Part shown: positions 33,326 to 43,407 of the stretch, piece after piece | How positions within the stretch are numbered: position 1 is the first letter of the stretch | Layout of the letters: the number at the start of each line of letters is the position of its first letter | NCBI RefSeq assembly: GCF_018100905.1 | Contig: NZ_JAGJEG010000009.1 | Coordinates: 1 to 64,000, forward strand | DNA length: 64,000 nt | Source: Pseudoalteromonas sp. MMG010 | GTDB taxonomy: Bacteria > Pseudomonadota > Gammaproteobacteria > Enterobacterales > Alteromonadaceae | Reading direction: 5' to 3' | Notes under the pieces: generated by a model | The model's input: only the letters and a program-made list of their open reading frames with translations | What the model was told of the DNA's origin: nothing | The model's database searches: none | Program-made: the position numbers and the translations under genes

Positions 33326-34973
33326 AACAGCAAACGTAGCAAAGCAGCCTAAAATCTCTGCTATTTGGATTATTCCTGCCATTGCGTTGTTAGTGGGTTG
33401 CTGGATGCTCTATCAGTATCAAGCTAATAAAGGGCCTACCATTTTTATTAAAATGCCGCATGCTGATGGTATTGTCGCGGGTAAAACAGAAATTAAAGTA
33501 CGTAGTGTAAAAATAGGTCAAATAGATCTAATTCGTCTTTCTGATAACCAAGACAGTGTTATAGCCCGTGCGCAAATAGATAAAAACTATGCAAACCTGT
33601 TAACTACAGATTCTAAAATTTGGGTGGTGAAGCCGCGTATTGATGAAACCGGAATTAGCGGCATGAGCACTTTGTTATCGGGTGTATATTTAGAGTTTTC
33701 ACCTGGGACAGTTAATACCACTAAAACCCGTTTTGAGTTACAAAATGAGCCCGCATTAATTGGTAAAGATGTCCAAGGGGGACGTTTTAAATTAGTGAGT
33801 TATAATGCCGAAGTGCTAGAAGTGAGTACCGGAATTTATTACAAAAACTACAAAATAGGGCAAATCGAAACGGCCGCCTTTGATTGGAAAAACCAAGCCA
33901 TGAAGTACGGTGTATTTATAAATGATCCCTATCAAAATTTAATCACCGAAAACGCAATTTTTTGGGTGAATGCCGGTGTTGAAATCGACTTATCTGCCGA
34001 TGGTATAAATATTAATACCGGCTCTTTAAGTAAGTTATTAAAAGGCGGAATTTCTGTTGGATTACCAGATCAAGAAGCCCCGGGCACGATAGTTAAAAAT
34101 GGCCATAGCTTTTCTTTAAGCCAAAGTTATAAACAGGCACTAGAAGAGCGGTTCTACGATTTTACATATTATGTCATCGAATTTGAACAATCGATAAGGG
34201 GACTACGAAAAGGGGCTCCTGTTGAATATCGAGGGATGCGCATTGGTACTGTTGATGCGGTGCCTGCAAACGTTATTATTGATGGCAAACCGTCTCAATT
34301 TAGAAACAACAACACCGCCGTACCTGTTTTAATTAAAGTCGAATACGGCCGTATGCATCATGATATAGAAGCCTCTCGTAATTTTTGGCAAGGTAGCTTA
34401 GGTGATTGGATAGATAATGGGATGCGCGCATCTTTAAAACCAGGTAACTTATTAACCGGTGCTGTGTATGTTGATTTTGATATTTACCCTGATGCCCAAC
34501 CTGCAACATTGAGCAAACTAGCTAATTATGACGTTTTTCCTAGTGTTTCAAGTGGTATCGCAGTACTTGCAGATCAAGTGTCTGATGTATTAAATAAGGT
34601 AAACAACCTTAAAATAGAAGAAAGCTTAAGCGCTATACAATCTACGTTTAATGATTATCAAGCCTTGGCAAATGAAATGCGCGATTTACTGAGCCAACAA
34701 GACACCCAAAACCTACCCGGTGATATAAACCGTAACTTTGCAAAAATGACCAAAAGCATGGAACAATTTGAAGTCACCATGCGTCAATTCGATAAAACAA
34801 TGGCAAGCTACCAAGCGGGCTCTGCTTTTGATCAACAATTACAAAAAACACTGCAAGAGTTTAAACGTTTAGGTGAACAATTACAGCCATTAATGCGTGG
34901 CATGAATGAGCAGCCTAATATGCTAATTTTTGATAAGAGCTTGCCTAAAGATCCAACTCCGAGGAAACAATAA
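33318..34973 (+). CDS. pqiB: PqiB MCE-domain protein
   Basis: A 551-aa protein with one N-terminal membrane anchor (ISAIWIIPAIALLVGCWMLY) and three MCE domains. Domain starts are seen at GPTIFIKMPHADGIVAGKTE, at the AEVLEVSTGIYYKNYKIGQ region, and at YYVIEFEQSIRGLRKGAPVE. A long coiled coil follows (about 415-530), which in PqiB forms the needle crossing the periplasm. The E. coli protein has 546 aa. It should stack as a hexamer and carry phospholipid between inner and outer membrane. Confidence 0.93.
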   Translation: MTETANVAKQPKISAIWIIPAIALLVGCWMLYQYQANKGPTIFIKMPHADGIVAGKTEIKVRSVKIGQIDLIRLSDNQDSVIARAQIDKNYANLLTTDSKIWVVKPRIDETGISGMSTLLSGVYLEFSPGTVNTTKTRFELQNEPALIGKDVQGGRFKLVSYNAEVLEVSTGIYYKNYKIGQIETAAFDWKNQAMKYGVFINDPYQNLITENAIFWVNAGVEIDLSADGININTGSLSKLLKGGISVGLPDQEAPGTIVKNGHSFSLSQSYKQALEERFYDFTYYVIEFEQSIRGLRKGAPVEYRGMRIGTVDAVPANVIIDGKPSQFRNNNTAVPVLIKVEYGRMHHDIEASRNFWQGSLGDWIDNGMRASLKPGNLLTGAVYVDFDIYPDAQPATLSKLANYDVFPSVSSGIAVLADQVSDVLNKVNNLKIEESLSAIQSTFNDYQALANEMRDLLSQQDTQNLPGDINRNFAKMTKSMEQFEVTMRQFDKTMASYQAGSAFDQQLQKTLQEFKRLGEQLQPLMRGMNEQPNMLIFDKSLPKDPTPRKQ

Positions 34974-35593
34974 TGAAGTCGATGATTACCGGTATTTTTA
35001 GTATTTTTTTACTTTGTAGTTGTAGTGCAAGTTTGCAAACACAAACAGATTATTATCAGTTTGAGCAACCAATAACATCGGCATCACGACATGTTGATAC
35101 GACCGTTGCTCAGCTAAGAGTACAAAATGTGGTAATGCGCGGTGCTTTAAATAATCGCGGTATTGCAATGAAAATACAAAGTAACCAAGTGCATAATGCA
35201 AATTATAATATGTGGAGTGAAGCGCCTGACGTTATGTTGGCAGCCAGTGCCCAACAAACATTATTCTCGGCACTGCCACAATGGATGGTCGTAAAAGGCT
35301 TGCCGGTGATCACCGAGCTTGATCAGCAAACTTTTTATGAAATAGAGTATGAACTCCATCACTTTAATGGCGATTTACAAGGAAATGCCGATATTGCTGG
35401 ACTATGGCGACTATACTTCACTGATCCGCAAACCGGACGTCGATTAGTCAGCATTCATAATTTTACGAAATTAATTAAGATAACGGACGATGGTTACGAG
35501 GCGTTAGTGTCGGGGCTTGAAAAAGCATGGGTTGAGGTAAACAATGATGTGGCGGCCGTGATTAAAAAACAAAATATACACATTAAAAATTAA
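34973..35593 (+). CDS. pqiC: PqiC outer-membrane lipoprotein
   Basis: A 206-aa lipoprotein (signal MKSMITGIFSIFLLCSCSAS, lipobox LCSC) of the ABC-type transport auxiliary/PqiC family. It has the usual YYQFEQPI near the start of the mature part. It would anchor the PqiB needle at the outer membrane. Its ATG shares one base with the pqiB stop. The operon ends at the terminator at 35624. Confidence 0.88.
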   Translation: MKSMITGIFSIFLLCSCSASLQTQTDYYQFEQPITSASRHVDTTVAQLRVQNVVMRGALNNRGIAMKIQSNQVHNANYNMWSEAPDVMLAASAQQTLFSALPQWMVVKGLPVITELDQQTFYEIEYELHHFNGDLQGNADIAGLWRLYFTDPQTGRRLVSIHNFTKLIKITDDGYEALVSGLEKAWVEVNNDVAAVIKKQNIHIKN

Positions 35594-35623
35594 ACATGAG
35601 TACGATACAGTCTTCTTAGAAAT

Positions 35624-35654
35624 AAAAAACCCGGTAATGTATACCGGGTTTTTT
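35624..35654. terminator. Bidirectional terminator between pqiC and the M16 peptidase gene
   Basis: AAAAACCCGGT and its complement form an 11-bp stem with a short loop, followed by T-runs on both strands. It lies between two convergent genes. Confidence 0.9.
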
Positions 35655-35671
35655 ATTACTTACACTATGTC

Positions 35672-38548
35672 TTAGTTTTGTACTTTAATGCCTTGATAGT
35701 AAGCCTCTAATGTATTTACTTTCGTTTGGTTCGGTAAGTCTGCAAACTCAGTCTCTACAAACTTTGTACCTCTCAACTGCACATTTAAACGTGCTGCCTG
35801 TGGGTTTAATAATGTTTGTTTATAATAGCCTTTAATATCAGCTAACGTGACTTTTTCAACTTCTGCGATCAATTTATCCTTAGAGTCAAAGCTGAAATTT
35901 TCACGATACCAATCTGTTAATAATGGGCTCATTTCATCATTTAAGTTTTTCGGCTGCTCTTTAAGCGATACAAGCGTTGCATTTTTCAATTGATTAAACG
36001 TGTCTTCATTCATGTTTTCAAGTTCAATTGCATATTGCGCTTTAAATTTATCAAAGCGAGTTTGTATTTCTTTCGGTCCTTTTACTGGTGTTTGAATATA
36101 CAAACCAAAAGCTGAATACGCTTCTATTGAAGTAGCAAATCCACCGACAGCATATGCAAGTTGCTCTTCTGTTCTTAATTTATCAAACGCAACGGTTCTA
36201 AAGTGACTTTGAAGTATTGCCCCTTGTGCTCTTTGCTTATAGCCGGCAATGGGATGCACAGCAATATCAACAACGGCAACATCGGCAACATCGATATCTT
36301 TTTGTAGTACGATGTTTTCACCTGGCTGTGGCAACCATGCTTTACTGCGATAAAATTCAGTTTGTTTATGATTACTAGGCAAAATAGCCGTGATCTCATT
36401 CGCTAAAGAATTAATGTCTTGCTCAGAGTAGTTACCAAAACTAAAAACTCGCAAATTATTATTAGCAAACGTCGCTGTTTGTAATTTTGCTAGGTCAGTC
36501 AGCGTTAACTTTTGCGCAACCGAAATTAAAGCATCGGTATCGAAGCTGCCGTTTCGCGTTAATTTTGAAAATTGAGAAAATGCTTGGGCATAAGGGAATT
36601 GCTTTTGCTGATTACGTAAATCACGGACATATCTATCTATCGCTTGATCAAACGCTTGCTCGCTAGCAGTTAACTTAAGTGCAGCCAATCCCTGTTTTAA
36701 CAATACATCTTGCTTATCGGTAAAGCCATTCATTGATAAAATTAAGCCATTACTTGGCGTAAGATTAATACCCATACCGGCTATAGCAGCTTCGGTGCTT
36801 AATTGACTTTGTTGAATGTTATATAAATCAGCCCATATCGTATAAAGTACGTGTGCCTTTATGTCGGTTAAACCCGCCTGTGTATTGATGTAAACTTCGG
36901 TTGAACCTTTTGGTTGCTGAGCAAATTGCTGACTTGCTTGATGCCAAATTTTAATGCCGTTTTTATCATAAGCAAGTTTAGGGTAAGATTGTTTTTCGAG
37001 CGATAACGTTTTGATCTCAAAGCTCTCTGGCAATAAATTATTAACACTCGGTAATGCTAATTCAAATTGACTCGGTTGTTTCCAAGAGGCAATTTCTTGC
37101 TCACTAATATCTTCAATTTTGTATTTACCATCGTAAAAGTGAAGTGTTGAATCGGTTTCTTCTTGCTTAGAGACATACCACACACGCAGTGTTTTTTCGT
37201 TTAATTGCTCAAGTACATTATTGATAGCATCTGCATCAAATTTTGCATAATAATAAGGTGCATTAATAGCATGATTAACGGGATAGTTTTGCATACTTTC
37301 AGTTAACGCACTGACGTAACTAAACTCATCACCCTTTTCTAAAAATTGAAATTGGTTATTTAACGATGTTCTAATTTCGTTAAAGTATTTACTATCAACA
37401 CCCTTCTCTTTAATTAAATCAATATATTGCATAATAACTGCAACAATTTGTTCGCGATTTTTCATCCCTTCATCGGTAAGCTCTATGCTTACATTTAGTT
37501 CGCCGTAATTACCATATTGATTGGGCGACGCGTTTGCCGTTAATTGTGCTACCCAGCCTTTATCACGTAAAATTTGTGCTGGGCTACCTGGCATTTCATT
37601 ACTAAGCAAGTAAGCGACAAAACGATTTGGTTTTACAGCAAAGTCTTCAATATTATTTTTAATAGAAAAATCAAGTTGTAATTGTTTTACATCTTCGTTT
37701 GGTGCGTAATGAACTCGCTTCCCACCAACCTGTGAAAGGTCTAACTCGGCTGTTACTTGTGGTTTTTCGATATGTTTATTTTCTATATCGGCAAAGTACG
37801 TTTTAGCTTTTTTCTCCATTTCGGCCAAGGGTAAGTTAGAAATTAATGCGACTTTCATTATATTTGCAGAGTAATATTTATTATAAAAATCAACTGTTTC
37901 TTTGTGTAGCGAGCTACCTTCTTTATCACCAAGGGTTTCTAGGTTACCAATTAAAAAACGATTAGCAGGATGTTCACCCATCATTTGACGTGCTAACTTA
38001 AACTGACCGAAAAAGTCCATTTCGCGTCGCATTGACCATTCGGCATTAACGGCATTTTTTTCTTTATCTGTATATTCTGGGTACAATTTTGGCGATTTAA
38101 AGAAATCCGAAAAACGGTCTAACCCTTCGTCAAATGCATCATTGTTTATCTTAAACATGTATTTGGTTATACCTAACCATGTAGAAGCATTGTGAGCCCC
38201 CCCATTTTTAGTCATAAAATCAGAGTAACCTTTTGTATCAGGGTAACGCTCTGTGCCTAAAAACAACATGTGTTCTAAATAATGTGCCATACCTTGTTGC
38301 GACATTGGGTCGTTTAATAAACCAACACCGACACTGAGCGCTGCCGCAGACTTTTCTACACTGGGGTCCGAAACCAAAATCACGTCAATGTCGTTGGCCA
38401 ACTTTAAAGTTTTGTATTCACGCGTATCGTTTGGGCTAACGACTAATGAATCAGCCAATAAAGGAGTGTGTGAGGTCATTTGAGATGTGGTTGAACAACC
38501 ACTTAAAACGGCTAACGCAACAGCGCTAATACTAATTATTTTTTTCAT
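35672..38548 (-). CDS. M16 (insulinase/pitrilysin) zinc metallopeptidase, lipoprotein
   Basis: A 958-aa peptidase. Signal MKKIISISAVALAVLSGC has lipobox LSGC, so it should be lipid-anchored. The inverted zinc motif HYLEH is in GMAHYLEHMLFLGTE, and the third ligand is the Glu of NAVNAEWSM roughly 75 residues on. Three further M16 domains follow, giving the size of E. coli pitrilysin (962 aa) and insulysin, which are usually periplasmic rather than lipoproteins. It degrades small peptides in the envelope. The start at 38548 rather than 38560 is chosen for GGA at the right spacing and for the lipoprotein signal. Confidence 0.9.
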   Translation of the reverse strand: MKKIISISAVALAVLSGCSTTSQMTSHTPLLADSLVVSPNDTREYKTLKLANDIDVILVSDPSVEKSAAALSVGVGLLNDPMSQQGMAHYLEHMLFLGTERYPDTKGYSDFMTKNGGAHNASTWLGITKYMFKINNDAFDEGLDRFSDFFKSPKLYPEYTDKEKNAVNAEWSMRREMDFFGQFKLARQMMGEHPANRFLIGNLETLGDKEGSSLHKETVDFYNKYYSANIMKVALISNLPLAEMEKKAKTYFADIENKHIEKPQVTAELDLSQVGGKRVHYAPNEDVKQLQLDFSIKNNIEDFAVKPNRFVAYLLSNEMPGSPAQILRDKGWVAQLTANASPNQYGNYGELNVSIELTDEGMKNREQIVAVIMQYIDLIKEKGVDSKYFNEIRTSLNNQFQFLEKGDEFSYVSALTESMQNYPVNHAINAPYYYAKFDADAINNVLEQLNEKTLRVWYVSKQEETDSTLHFYDGKYKIEDISEQEIASWKQPSQFELALPSVNNLLPESFEIKTLSLEKQSYPKLAYDKNGIKIWHQASQQFAQQPKGSTEVYINTQAGLTDIKAHVLYTIWADLYNIQQSQLSTEAAIAGMGINLTPSNGLILSMNGFTDKQDVLLKQGLAALKLTASEQAFDQAIDRYVRDLRNQQKQFPYAQAFSQFSKLTRNGSFDTDALISVAQKLTLTDLAKLQTATFANNNLRVFSFGNYSEQDINSLANEITAILPSNHKQTEFYRSKAWLPQPGENIVLQKDIDVADVAVVDIAVHPIAGYKQRAQGAILQSHFRTVAFDKLRTEEQLAYAVGGFATSIEAYSAFGLYIQTPVKGPKEIQTRFDKFKAQYAIELENMNEDTFNQLKNATLVSLKEQPKNLNDEMSPLLTDWYRENFSFDSKDKLIAEVEKVTLADIKGYYKQTLLNPQAARLNVQLRGTKFVETEFADLPNQTKVNTLEAYYQGIKVQN

Positions 38549-38861
38549 ATGTATATCCATTGATATGATAATTAAACTAAATAAGCTTAAAGCTAAACTA
38601 ACATTTTTAAATCATTGCTAGCCAGTAGTAATCATATTTTATGTAACACATTGTAAACTTGATAATTAGTAATCGAGTGCTGATGTACTAACACTTTATC
38701 GTTTGGTTAAAGTAATAAATCAATAGAGAGGTACATTATTAAGTGATAATAACGTGGCAGTCGCACTTGGTAATTAAAGTGTATAAGCTCTATTTTTTCT
38801 ATAAACACCGTTTATGCCATTTATAAAAGATAAATAAGAGCTTAACAATTAAAGCAATAAA
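38549..38861. other. 313-bp intergenic region upstream of the M16 gene
   Basis: AT-rich; presumably holds the M16 promoter. No terminator for the cyclophilin gene or recognisable operator was seen. Confidence 0.4.
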
Positions 38862-39611
38862 TTAAGCACGTTTACGTCGTAAATGCACAAGTATAAAAGC
38901 TGGTAGCAACCATATAAAAGCACCACCTGAACTCTCGCTAGTAGATGGTGTTAATGTTGTTACTGTTTCTTGTTCAATTAATGTATTAGAGACTGGAGAT
39001 AAATTTACCGATGAATTTGGGTCATCATCTAGCACACTCACATTATATATAGTCACTAAGTTGGCGCTGGTTACCACCGATGAAAACTCACTACACTGAT
39101 CTTCATTAATATTTACCACAGGTATTGAGTCGCAATGTACTAATGATTCAATACTATCAAGGGTTGCTTGGCTACTTTGCTCAATTTGACCAAACACCGT
39201 AAAACCGCCATTTTGTAAGTCTAAGTTAGCGCTGTTATCGGCTAAATTAAAAAACCATTGATTGGTTGCACTATTTTCATCTCCCGATAACTTTGCCATT
39301 GCAATAGTCCCAGCGACATTTGATAAAACCGGCTCGTTTTGAATCGGAGCATTACTCATAACAGCATCAAAATCATCAGAGTAGGTAAAACCACCGCCTT
39401 GGATAATAAAACCATTTACAGAGCGGTGAATAACAGTGTCATTATAAGTGTCTGATTCAATATAATTTAAAAAGTTAGCAACGGTGATAGGCGTTTGCTC
39501 ATCAAATAAATTAACTTTTATTATTCCGTGACTGGTATTCATCTCAACAACTGTTGCTAGCGAACTAAAACTTAATAAGAATAACACTGCACATACCAAT
39601 ATTTTTTTCAT
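38862..39611 (-). CDS. Exported cyclophilin-type peptidyl-prolyl isomerase with GlyGly-CTERM tail
   Basis: A 249-aa protein. Signal peptide MKKILVCAVLFLLSFSSLAT is followed by a cyclophilin domain (about 20-190). That domain includes VNGFIIQGGGFTY near 64-76 and DENSATNQWFFNLADNS near 110-126, the isomerase active site region. The last 25 residues are SESSGGAFIWLLPAFILVHL then RRKRA: Gly-Gly, one hydrophobic span and a basic tail. This is the GlyGly-CTERM sorting signal cut by rhombosortase and linked to type II secretion in Vibrio and Alteromonadales. The isomerase is therefore probably moved to the cell surface. A Thr/Ser-rich linker precedes the tail. Confidence 0.85.
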   Translation of the reverse strand: MKKILVCAVLFLLSFSSLATVVEMNTSHGIIKVNLFDEQTPITVANFLNYIESDTYNDTVIHRSVNGFIIQGGGFTYSDDFDAVMSNAPIQNEPVLSNVAGTIAMAKLSGDENSATNQWFFNLADNSANLDLQNGGFTVFGQIEQSSQATLDSIESLVHCDSIPVVNINEDQCSEFSSVVTSANLVTIYNVSVLDDDPNSSVNLSPVSNTLIEQETVTTLTPSTSESSGGAFIWLLPAFILVHLRRKRA

Positions 39612-39857
39612 TTTTTTACTCTTTGTTATATTTCTTATTATTATTTAGGATAACAGACAAATGTACAATCACTAAAACCACTCCTTTAAACATAGAAACA
39701 CATACACCTAGTTTACATTGCATTTACAATGTATTTTTATTCCTCAAAAAATGTGTATTAAATGACTTAAAATAGGTAAAAAGCTATTTTTTAAGTTTGA
39801 AAGTGGTTTAATATAACTCCCTTATAGGTTTTGTTAACGTTTAATTTAGGTAACTGT

Positions 39858-41477
39858 ATGCGAATAATTTTTTTAGTCTTCATTTTAGTCAATGTATTGG
39901 GCTGTACTTCTCCTACATCAACCACAGCCAAGGTTCAATATTTAACGGTATTACATACAAACGATAATCATGGTCGATTTTGGCATAATGACGAAGGTGA
40001 GTATGGTATGGCGGCTCGAAAAACGCTTATTGATCGATTAAGAGCACAAGCAAAAGAGCAAGGTCATAGTGTTTTACTTCTTTCTGGTGGCGATATAAAC
40101 ACGGGGATTCCTGAGTCTGATTTACAACAAGCAGAACCCGACTTTAAAGGTATGTCATTAATAGGATACGATGCAATGGCATTAGGAAACCATGAATTTG
40201 ACAACCCTATCAGTGTTTTAAAAAAGCAGCAGCAATGGGCTAATTTCCCGCTGTTATCGGCAAATATTTTTGATAAAGAAACCGGTGAACATGCTTTTGA
40301 AAGTTACAAAATTTTCAATAAAAACGGGTTAAAAATAGCCGTTATCGGTTTAACCACAACAGACACCGCAAAAATTGGTAACCCACAATACATCGGGCAT
40401 TTAGAGTTTAGAGATCCGGTTACAGTAACAGCTAAATTAGCAAATGAAATAAAAACGAAATACAACCCTGATATCACAATTGCGGTTACTCACATGGGGC
40501 ATTATGTAGACGCAAAACCAGGTATTAATGCGCCGGGTGATGTCACGCTTGCTCGTTCTCTTAAAGCAAATACACTTGATATGATTATTGGTGGACATTC
40601 TCAAGAGCCAGTATGTATGGCAGGAAAGAATATCAATGATGATAATTTCAAACCAGGCCTTGCATGTAAACCAGATCAACAAAATGGTACCTGGATCATG
40701 CAAGCGCATGAGTGGGGAAAATATGTTGGTAAAGCCGAATTTAAATTAGAAAATGGCACACTGACATTACTTGATTATAAATTAATGCCTGTAAACTTAT
40801 ATGTAGATAAACTACAAGCTGATGGCTCTACAAAGCGAGAACTTGCTAACGAGTACATAACACCAGATGAAAAAGTACAAACCTTCTTAAAAGTGTACCA
40901 AGATAAAGGCGCTAAACAAATCGCAGGATCTATTGGTATCCTCAAAGGAGATTTGCAAGGTGACAGAAATAAAGTTAGGTACCAGCAAACAAACTTAGCA
41001 CGCGTTATTATCCAAGCACAAATGGATGCAGTAAATGCCGATTTTGGTATTATTAGTGGCGGCGGTATTCGTAGTTCAATCAAAGCAGGTGAAGTAAGCT
41101 ATAAAGATATTTTAAAGGTACACCCATTTAAAAATCGCATTACTTACATCGATTGGAGTGGTTCGGATTTATGGGATTACTTAAATATAGTTACACGTTT
41201 CCCTGCAGATGCAGGCGCGTATTTACAGTATCACAAACTTTCATTCGACCTAGAAAATAATACACTGTCGAACGTTAAAATAAATGGCCAACCATTTGAT
41301 AAAAATAAAACATACCGTATGAGTATTAACAGCTACAATGCATCGGGTGGTGATGGTTACCCTGCGTTAACTGATAAACCACATTTTGTAAGTACAAATC
41401 ATACCGATGTTGAAGCGCTTAAAGCATTCTTTATAAAGCATAACCCTGTTTATGCTAATGATTATGCTCCAAAATAA
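39858..41477 (+). CDS. ushA: UshA-type 5'-nucleotidase/UDP-sugar hydrolase, lipoprotein
   Basis: A 539-aa enzyme that hydrolyses extracellular nucleotides and UDP-sugars. It matches E. coli UshA throughout. Metal site motifs are LHTNDNHGRFWH, LLLSGGDINTG, ALGNHEFDNP and THMGHY with GGHSQEPVC, and the C-terminal nucleoside site has SYNASGGDGYPAL. Unlike E. coli UshA, which is soluble, the N-terminus MRIIFLVFILVNVLGCTSPT has lipobox VLGC. The start at 39858 is chosen because AGG lies 8 bases upstream; the longer frame begins at a TTG. It likely lets the cell use dissolved nucleotides as phosphate and nucleoside source. Confidence 0.93.
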   Translation: MRIIFLVFILVNVLGCTSPTSTTAKVQYLTVLHTNDNHGRFWHNDEGEYGMAARKTLIDRLRAQAKEQGHSVLLLSGGDINTGIPESDLQQAEPDFKGMSLIGYDAMALGNHEFDNPISVLKKQQQWANFPLLSANIFDKETGEHAFESYKIFNKNGLKIAVIGLTTTDTAKIGNPQYIGHLEFRDPVTVTAKLANEIKTKYNPDITIAVTHMGHYVDAKPGINAPGDVTLARSLKANTLDMIIGGHSQEPVCMAGKNINDDNFKPGLACKPDQQNGTWIMQAHEWGKYVGKAEFKLENGTLTLLDYKLMPVNLYVDKLQADGSTKRELANEYITPDEKVQTFLKVYQDKGAKQIAGSIGILKGDLQGDRNKVRYQQTNLARVIIQAQMDAVNADFGIISGGGIRSSIKAGEVSYKDILKVHPFKNRITYIDWSGSDLWDYLNIVTRFPADAGAYLQYHKLSFDLENNTLSNVKINGQPFDKNKTYRMSINSYNASGGDGYPALTDKPHFVSTNHTDVEALKAFFIKHNPVYANDYAPK

Positions 41478-41520
41478 AATAACAGATCGGCTAATAAATT
41501 TTTAATAGCCGTTCACTTTT

Positions 41521-41553
41521 AGGAAAGTAAGTAAATCGCTTACTTTCCTTTTA
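41521..41553. terminator. Terminator after ushA that overlaps the next gene's stop
   Basis: An 11-bp perfect stem (AGGAAAGTAAG with CTTACTTTCCT, 7-base loop) followed by TTT. The stop codon of the convergent gene (41540-41542) lies in its right arm. Confidence 0.85.
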
Positions 41554-42475
41554 CCCTAATTTGTCCTTGTATCAGATTATTTAAAGCGTAACTATGTACC
41601 CGCGAACGAGAACCTTCTCCAGCTGCTTTAGGTGGGTAATAAATTTCTTTATATTCAGGTGTTGCAGCAAGTACTTCATCAAGCGCTGCTCGGATTTCGC
41701 TTAACGTTTTATCAAGACTGTTATTGAAGTTAGGACGTTTTCTAATCGTATGCCCAAGTTCTGTTAAACGGTAAAAGTATTTGTTTGCTAATTTAATTAG
41801 ATCCTCTGGTACATCTTTATTTTGATTGAGTATAACGTCATTATTCATTATACAATAATCAGCCAATGCTAAATAAAAACACAACGGTTTGTTTGCTAAG
41901 CCAACGTGTAAATTATCAACATAATTACTACTTAGCGTTTTAGTCTGTAAATCGATACATAATTTGAAATCAGCTAGTTCGTTATTTTTGGCTACATTGA
42001 TTTTATATTTTTTTGATTGTTCGATAATTTTTTTTCGCCAATAACTCATTATTAATGCAACAAAAGCAAATAAAATCATAAAGGCAATATCTACCTTCCT
42101 TACAAAAGGTATATTTTTAGACAACGTAATATAAGTCACTTGGTTAGGCGAATTTAATTGTCTAATAAGCTGATTTGTTTCATCCGTGTTTGCAATGGTT
42201 GGTTTTGAAGAAATGTTTACAACAGAAATATATTGCTGGGATAAATGCTGATTTAATTTTTCTATGTACAAACTAACTGCAGCCTGATCGCCTGAATAAT
42301 GCAAAAATTCATTAGGGAGTTCTAATAATGGTAAATCTAATGCAATTTGCTTTTCTAATTCGGTGATTTTTATCCCTATATCATGGCGTAAAGATAGCTG
42401 CGATGAAGTAAAATAAATGAGAGTTAATACAACAAATATTAATAGTGCATTTAATGTAATAAAATGCTTAGTCAT
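41540..42475 (-). CDS. Two-span membrane protein of unknown function, paired with a PhnD-like gene
   Basis: A 311-aa protein with an N-terminal membrane segment (NALLIFVVLTLIYFT), a periplasmic region of about 100 residues, and a second span (VDIAFMILFAFVALIMSYW). A cytoplasmic C-terminal part of about 160 residues follows, mostly helical, ending RSRVHSYALNNLIQGQIRVK. The layout (periplasmic sensor loop, TM, cytoplasmic output) resembles a sensor kinase or chemoreceptor, but no kinase, GGDEF or methyl-accepting motif is visible. It overlaps the PhnD-like gene by 8 bp and is translationally coupled to it. It was not recognised. Confidence 0.7.
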   Translation of the reverse strand: MTKHFITLNALLIFVVLTLIYFTSSQLSLRHDIGIKITELEKQIALDLPLLELPNEFLHYSGDQAAVSLYIEKLNQHLSQQYISVVNISSKPTIANTDETNQLIRQLNSPNQVTYITLSKNIPFVRKVDIAFMILFAFVALIMSYWRKKIIEQSKKYKINVAKNNELADFKLCIDLQTKTLSSNYVDNLHVGLANKPLCFYLALADYCIMNNDVILNQNKDVPEDLIKLANKYFYRLTELGHTIRKRPNFNNSLDKTLSEIRAALDEVLAATPEYKEIYYPPKAAGEGSRSRVHSYALNNLIQGQIRVKGK

Positions 42476-43391
42476 TGTGTACTTCCCCTAAAAATTCAGC
42501 ACCCTGCTCGTTACATTGCCAGTACGTTTGAACGTTTTGATAATAATGTAAAGGTTGCTCTTTTGACATGGCCTGTATATTTTTTTGCACTGCACACAGT
42601 AAATCAATGTTGTTTTGTTGCATCTTCAAATACCACCGAGTCCCTGTAACTTGCCTATTAATTGGAGTTATATAATTTTTAGAAAACAGCGCATTGTCGC
42701 TATCTTTCCAATATGACGAAATTATATCTACCTCTCCATTTGCAAGTAACGTGCGCAGCTCATCATGCGAGCTAGCATAAGTGATATTGAGTTCATCAGC
42801 CGAAAAGCCCAATTTTTTAAACGTTTGTTTAGGAAGTATATGGCCTGAGCGACTTGTAGGGTAATCAAGTAAGCCTATTTTTTTACCCAATAAGTATTGT
42901 TTGTTAATTTGTGGCTTTTCTTTTGCCGATATAAAAAAAGCTGTGTAATCGGCAAAGCCCGCCACTGGTTGATAGTTATAAGTAAACTCAGCAGTAAAAG
43001 CATCCATAATGTTGTTTTTTGCCATAATTAAATCTGCTATTCCTTTGCCAATAAACTCAACACTATCAGCAGGTTTATATCCCCAATAGCCCACCACTTT
43101 GCCAAACTGACGAGCAACAGTTGCATCTTCACATAACTTAAGGCTTAAAGAATTAGCATCTTGTTTTGATGGGGTAAATATAATCAGTTGGTCTTTATTC
43201 CCTTTGGCCGAGGTTAAACATTGCATCGAAGTGTTTATAAGAACAGGAAACGCTAAAGGCTTTTGCTCTGTACTAACTCCCCCCAAAATCCAGGTGACTA
43301 TTAACAGTATGCAAAAGCAAATAACATAGCTTATATTTCGATTTATATAATTTTTAAGATTCAAGAAACTATCACCTAGTAAAACACCCAC
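42468..43391 (-). CDS. PhnD/TctC-like substrate-binding protein with N-terminal anchor
   Basis: A 307-aa protein with a signal-anchor (ISYVICFCILLIVTWILGG). The rest is a PhnD-type (phosphate/phosphite/phosphonate) periplasmic-binding domain. Family features include GYWGYKPADSVEFIGKGIADLIMAK, FADYTAFFISAKEK, LLGKKIGLLDYPTSRSGHILPK and SHDELRTLLANGEVDIISSYWKD. It lacks ABC permease or ATPase neighbours; instead its coupled partner is a two-span membrane protein. This suggests sensing rather than transport. The GTG at 43391 has a poor ribosome site; a TTG nine codons later has AGGTGA upstream and may be the true start. Confidence 0.75.
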   Translation of the reverse strand: MGVLLGDSFLNLKNYINRNISYVICFCILLIVTWILGGVSTEQKPLAFPVLINTSMQCLTSAKGNKDQLIIFTPSKQDANSLSLKLCEDATVARQFGKVVGYWGYKPADSVEFIGKGIADLIMAKNNIMDAFTAEFTYNYQPVAGFADYTAFFISAKEKPQINKQYLLGKKIGLLDYPTSRSGHILPKQTFKKLGFSADELNITYASSHDELRTLLANGEVDIISSYWKDSDNALFSKNYITPINRQVTGTRWYLKMQQNNIDLLCAVQKNIQAMSKEQPLHYYQNVQTYWQCNEQGAEFLGEVHND

Positions 43392-43407
43392 CTATTTCAA
43401 CAACTTT

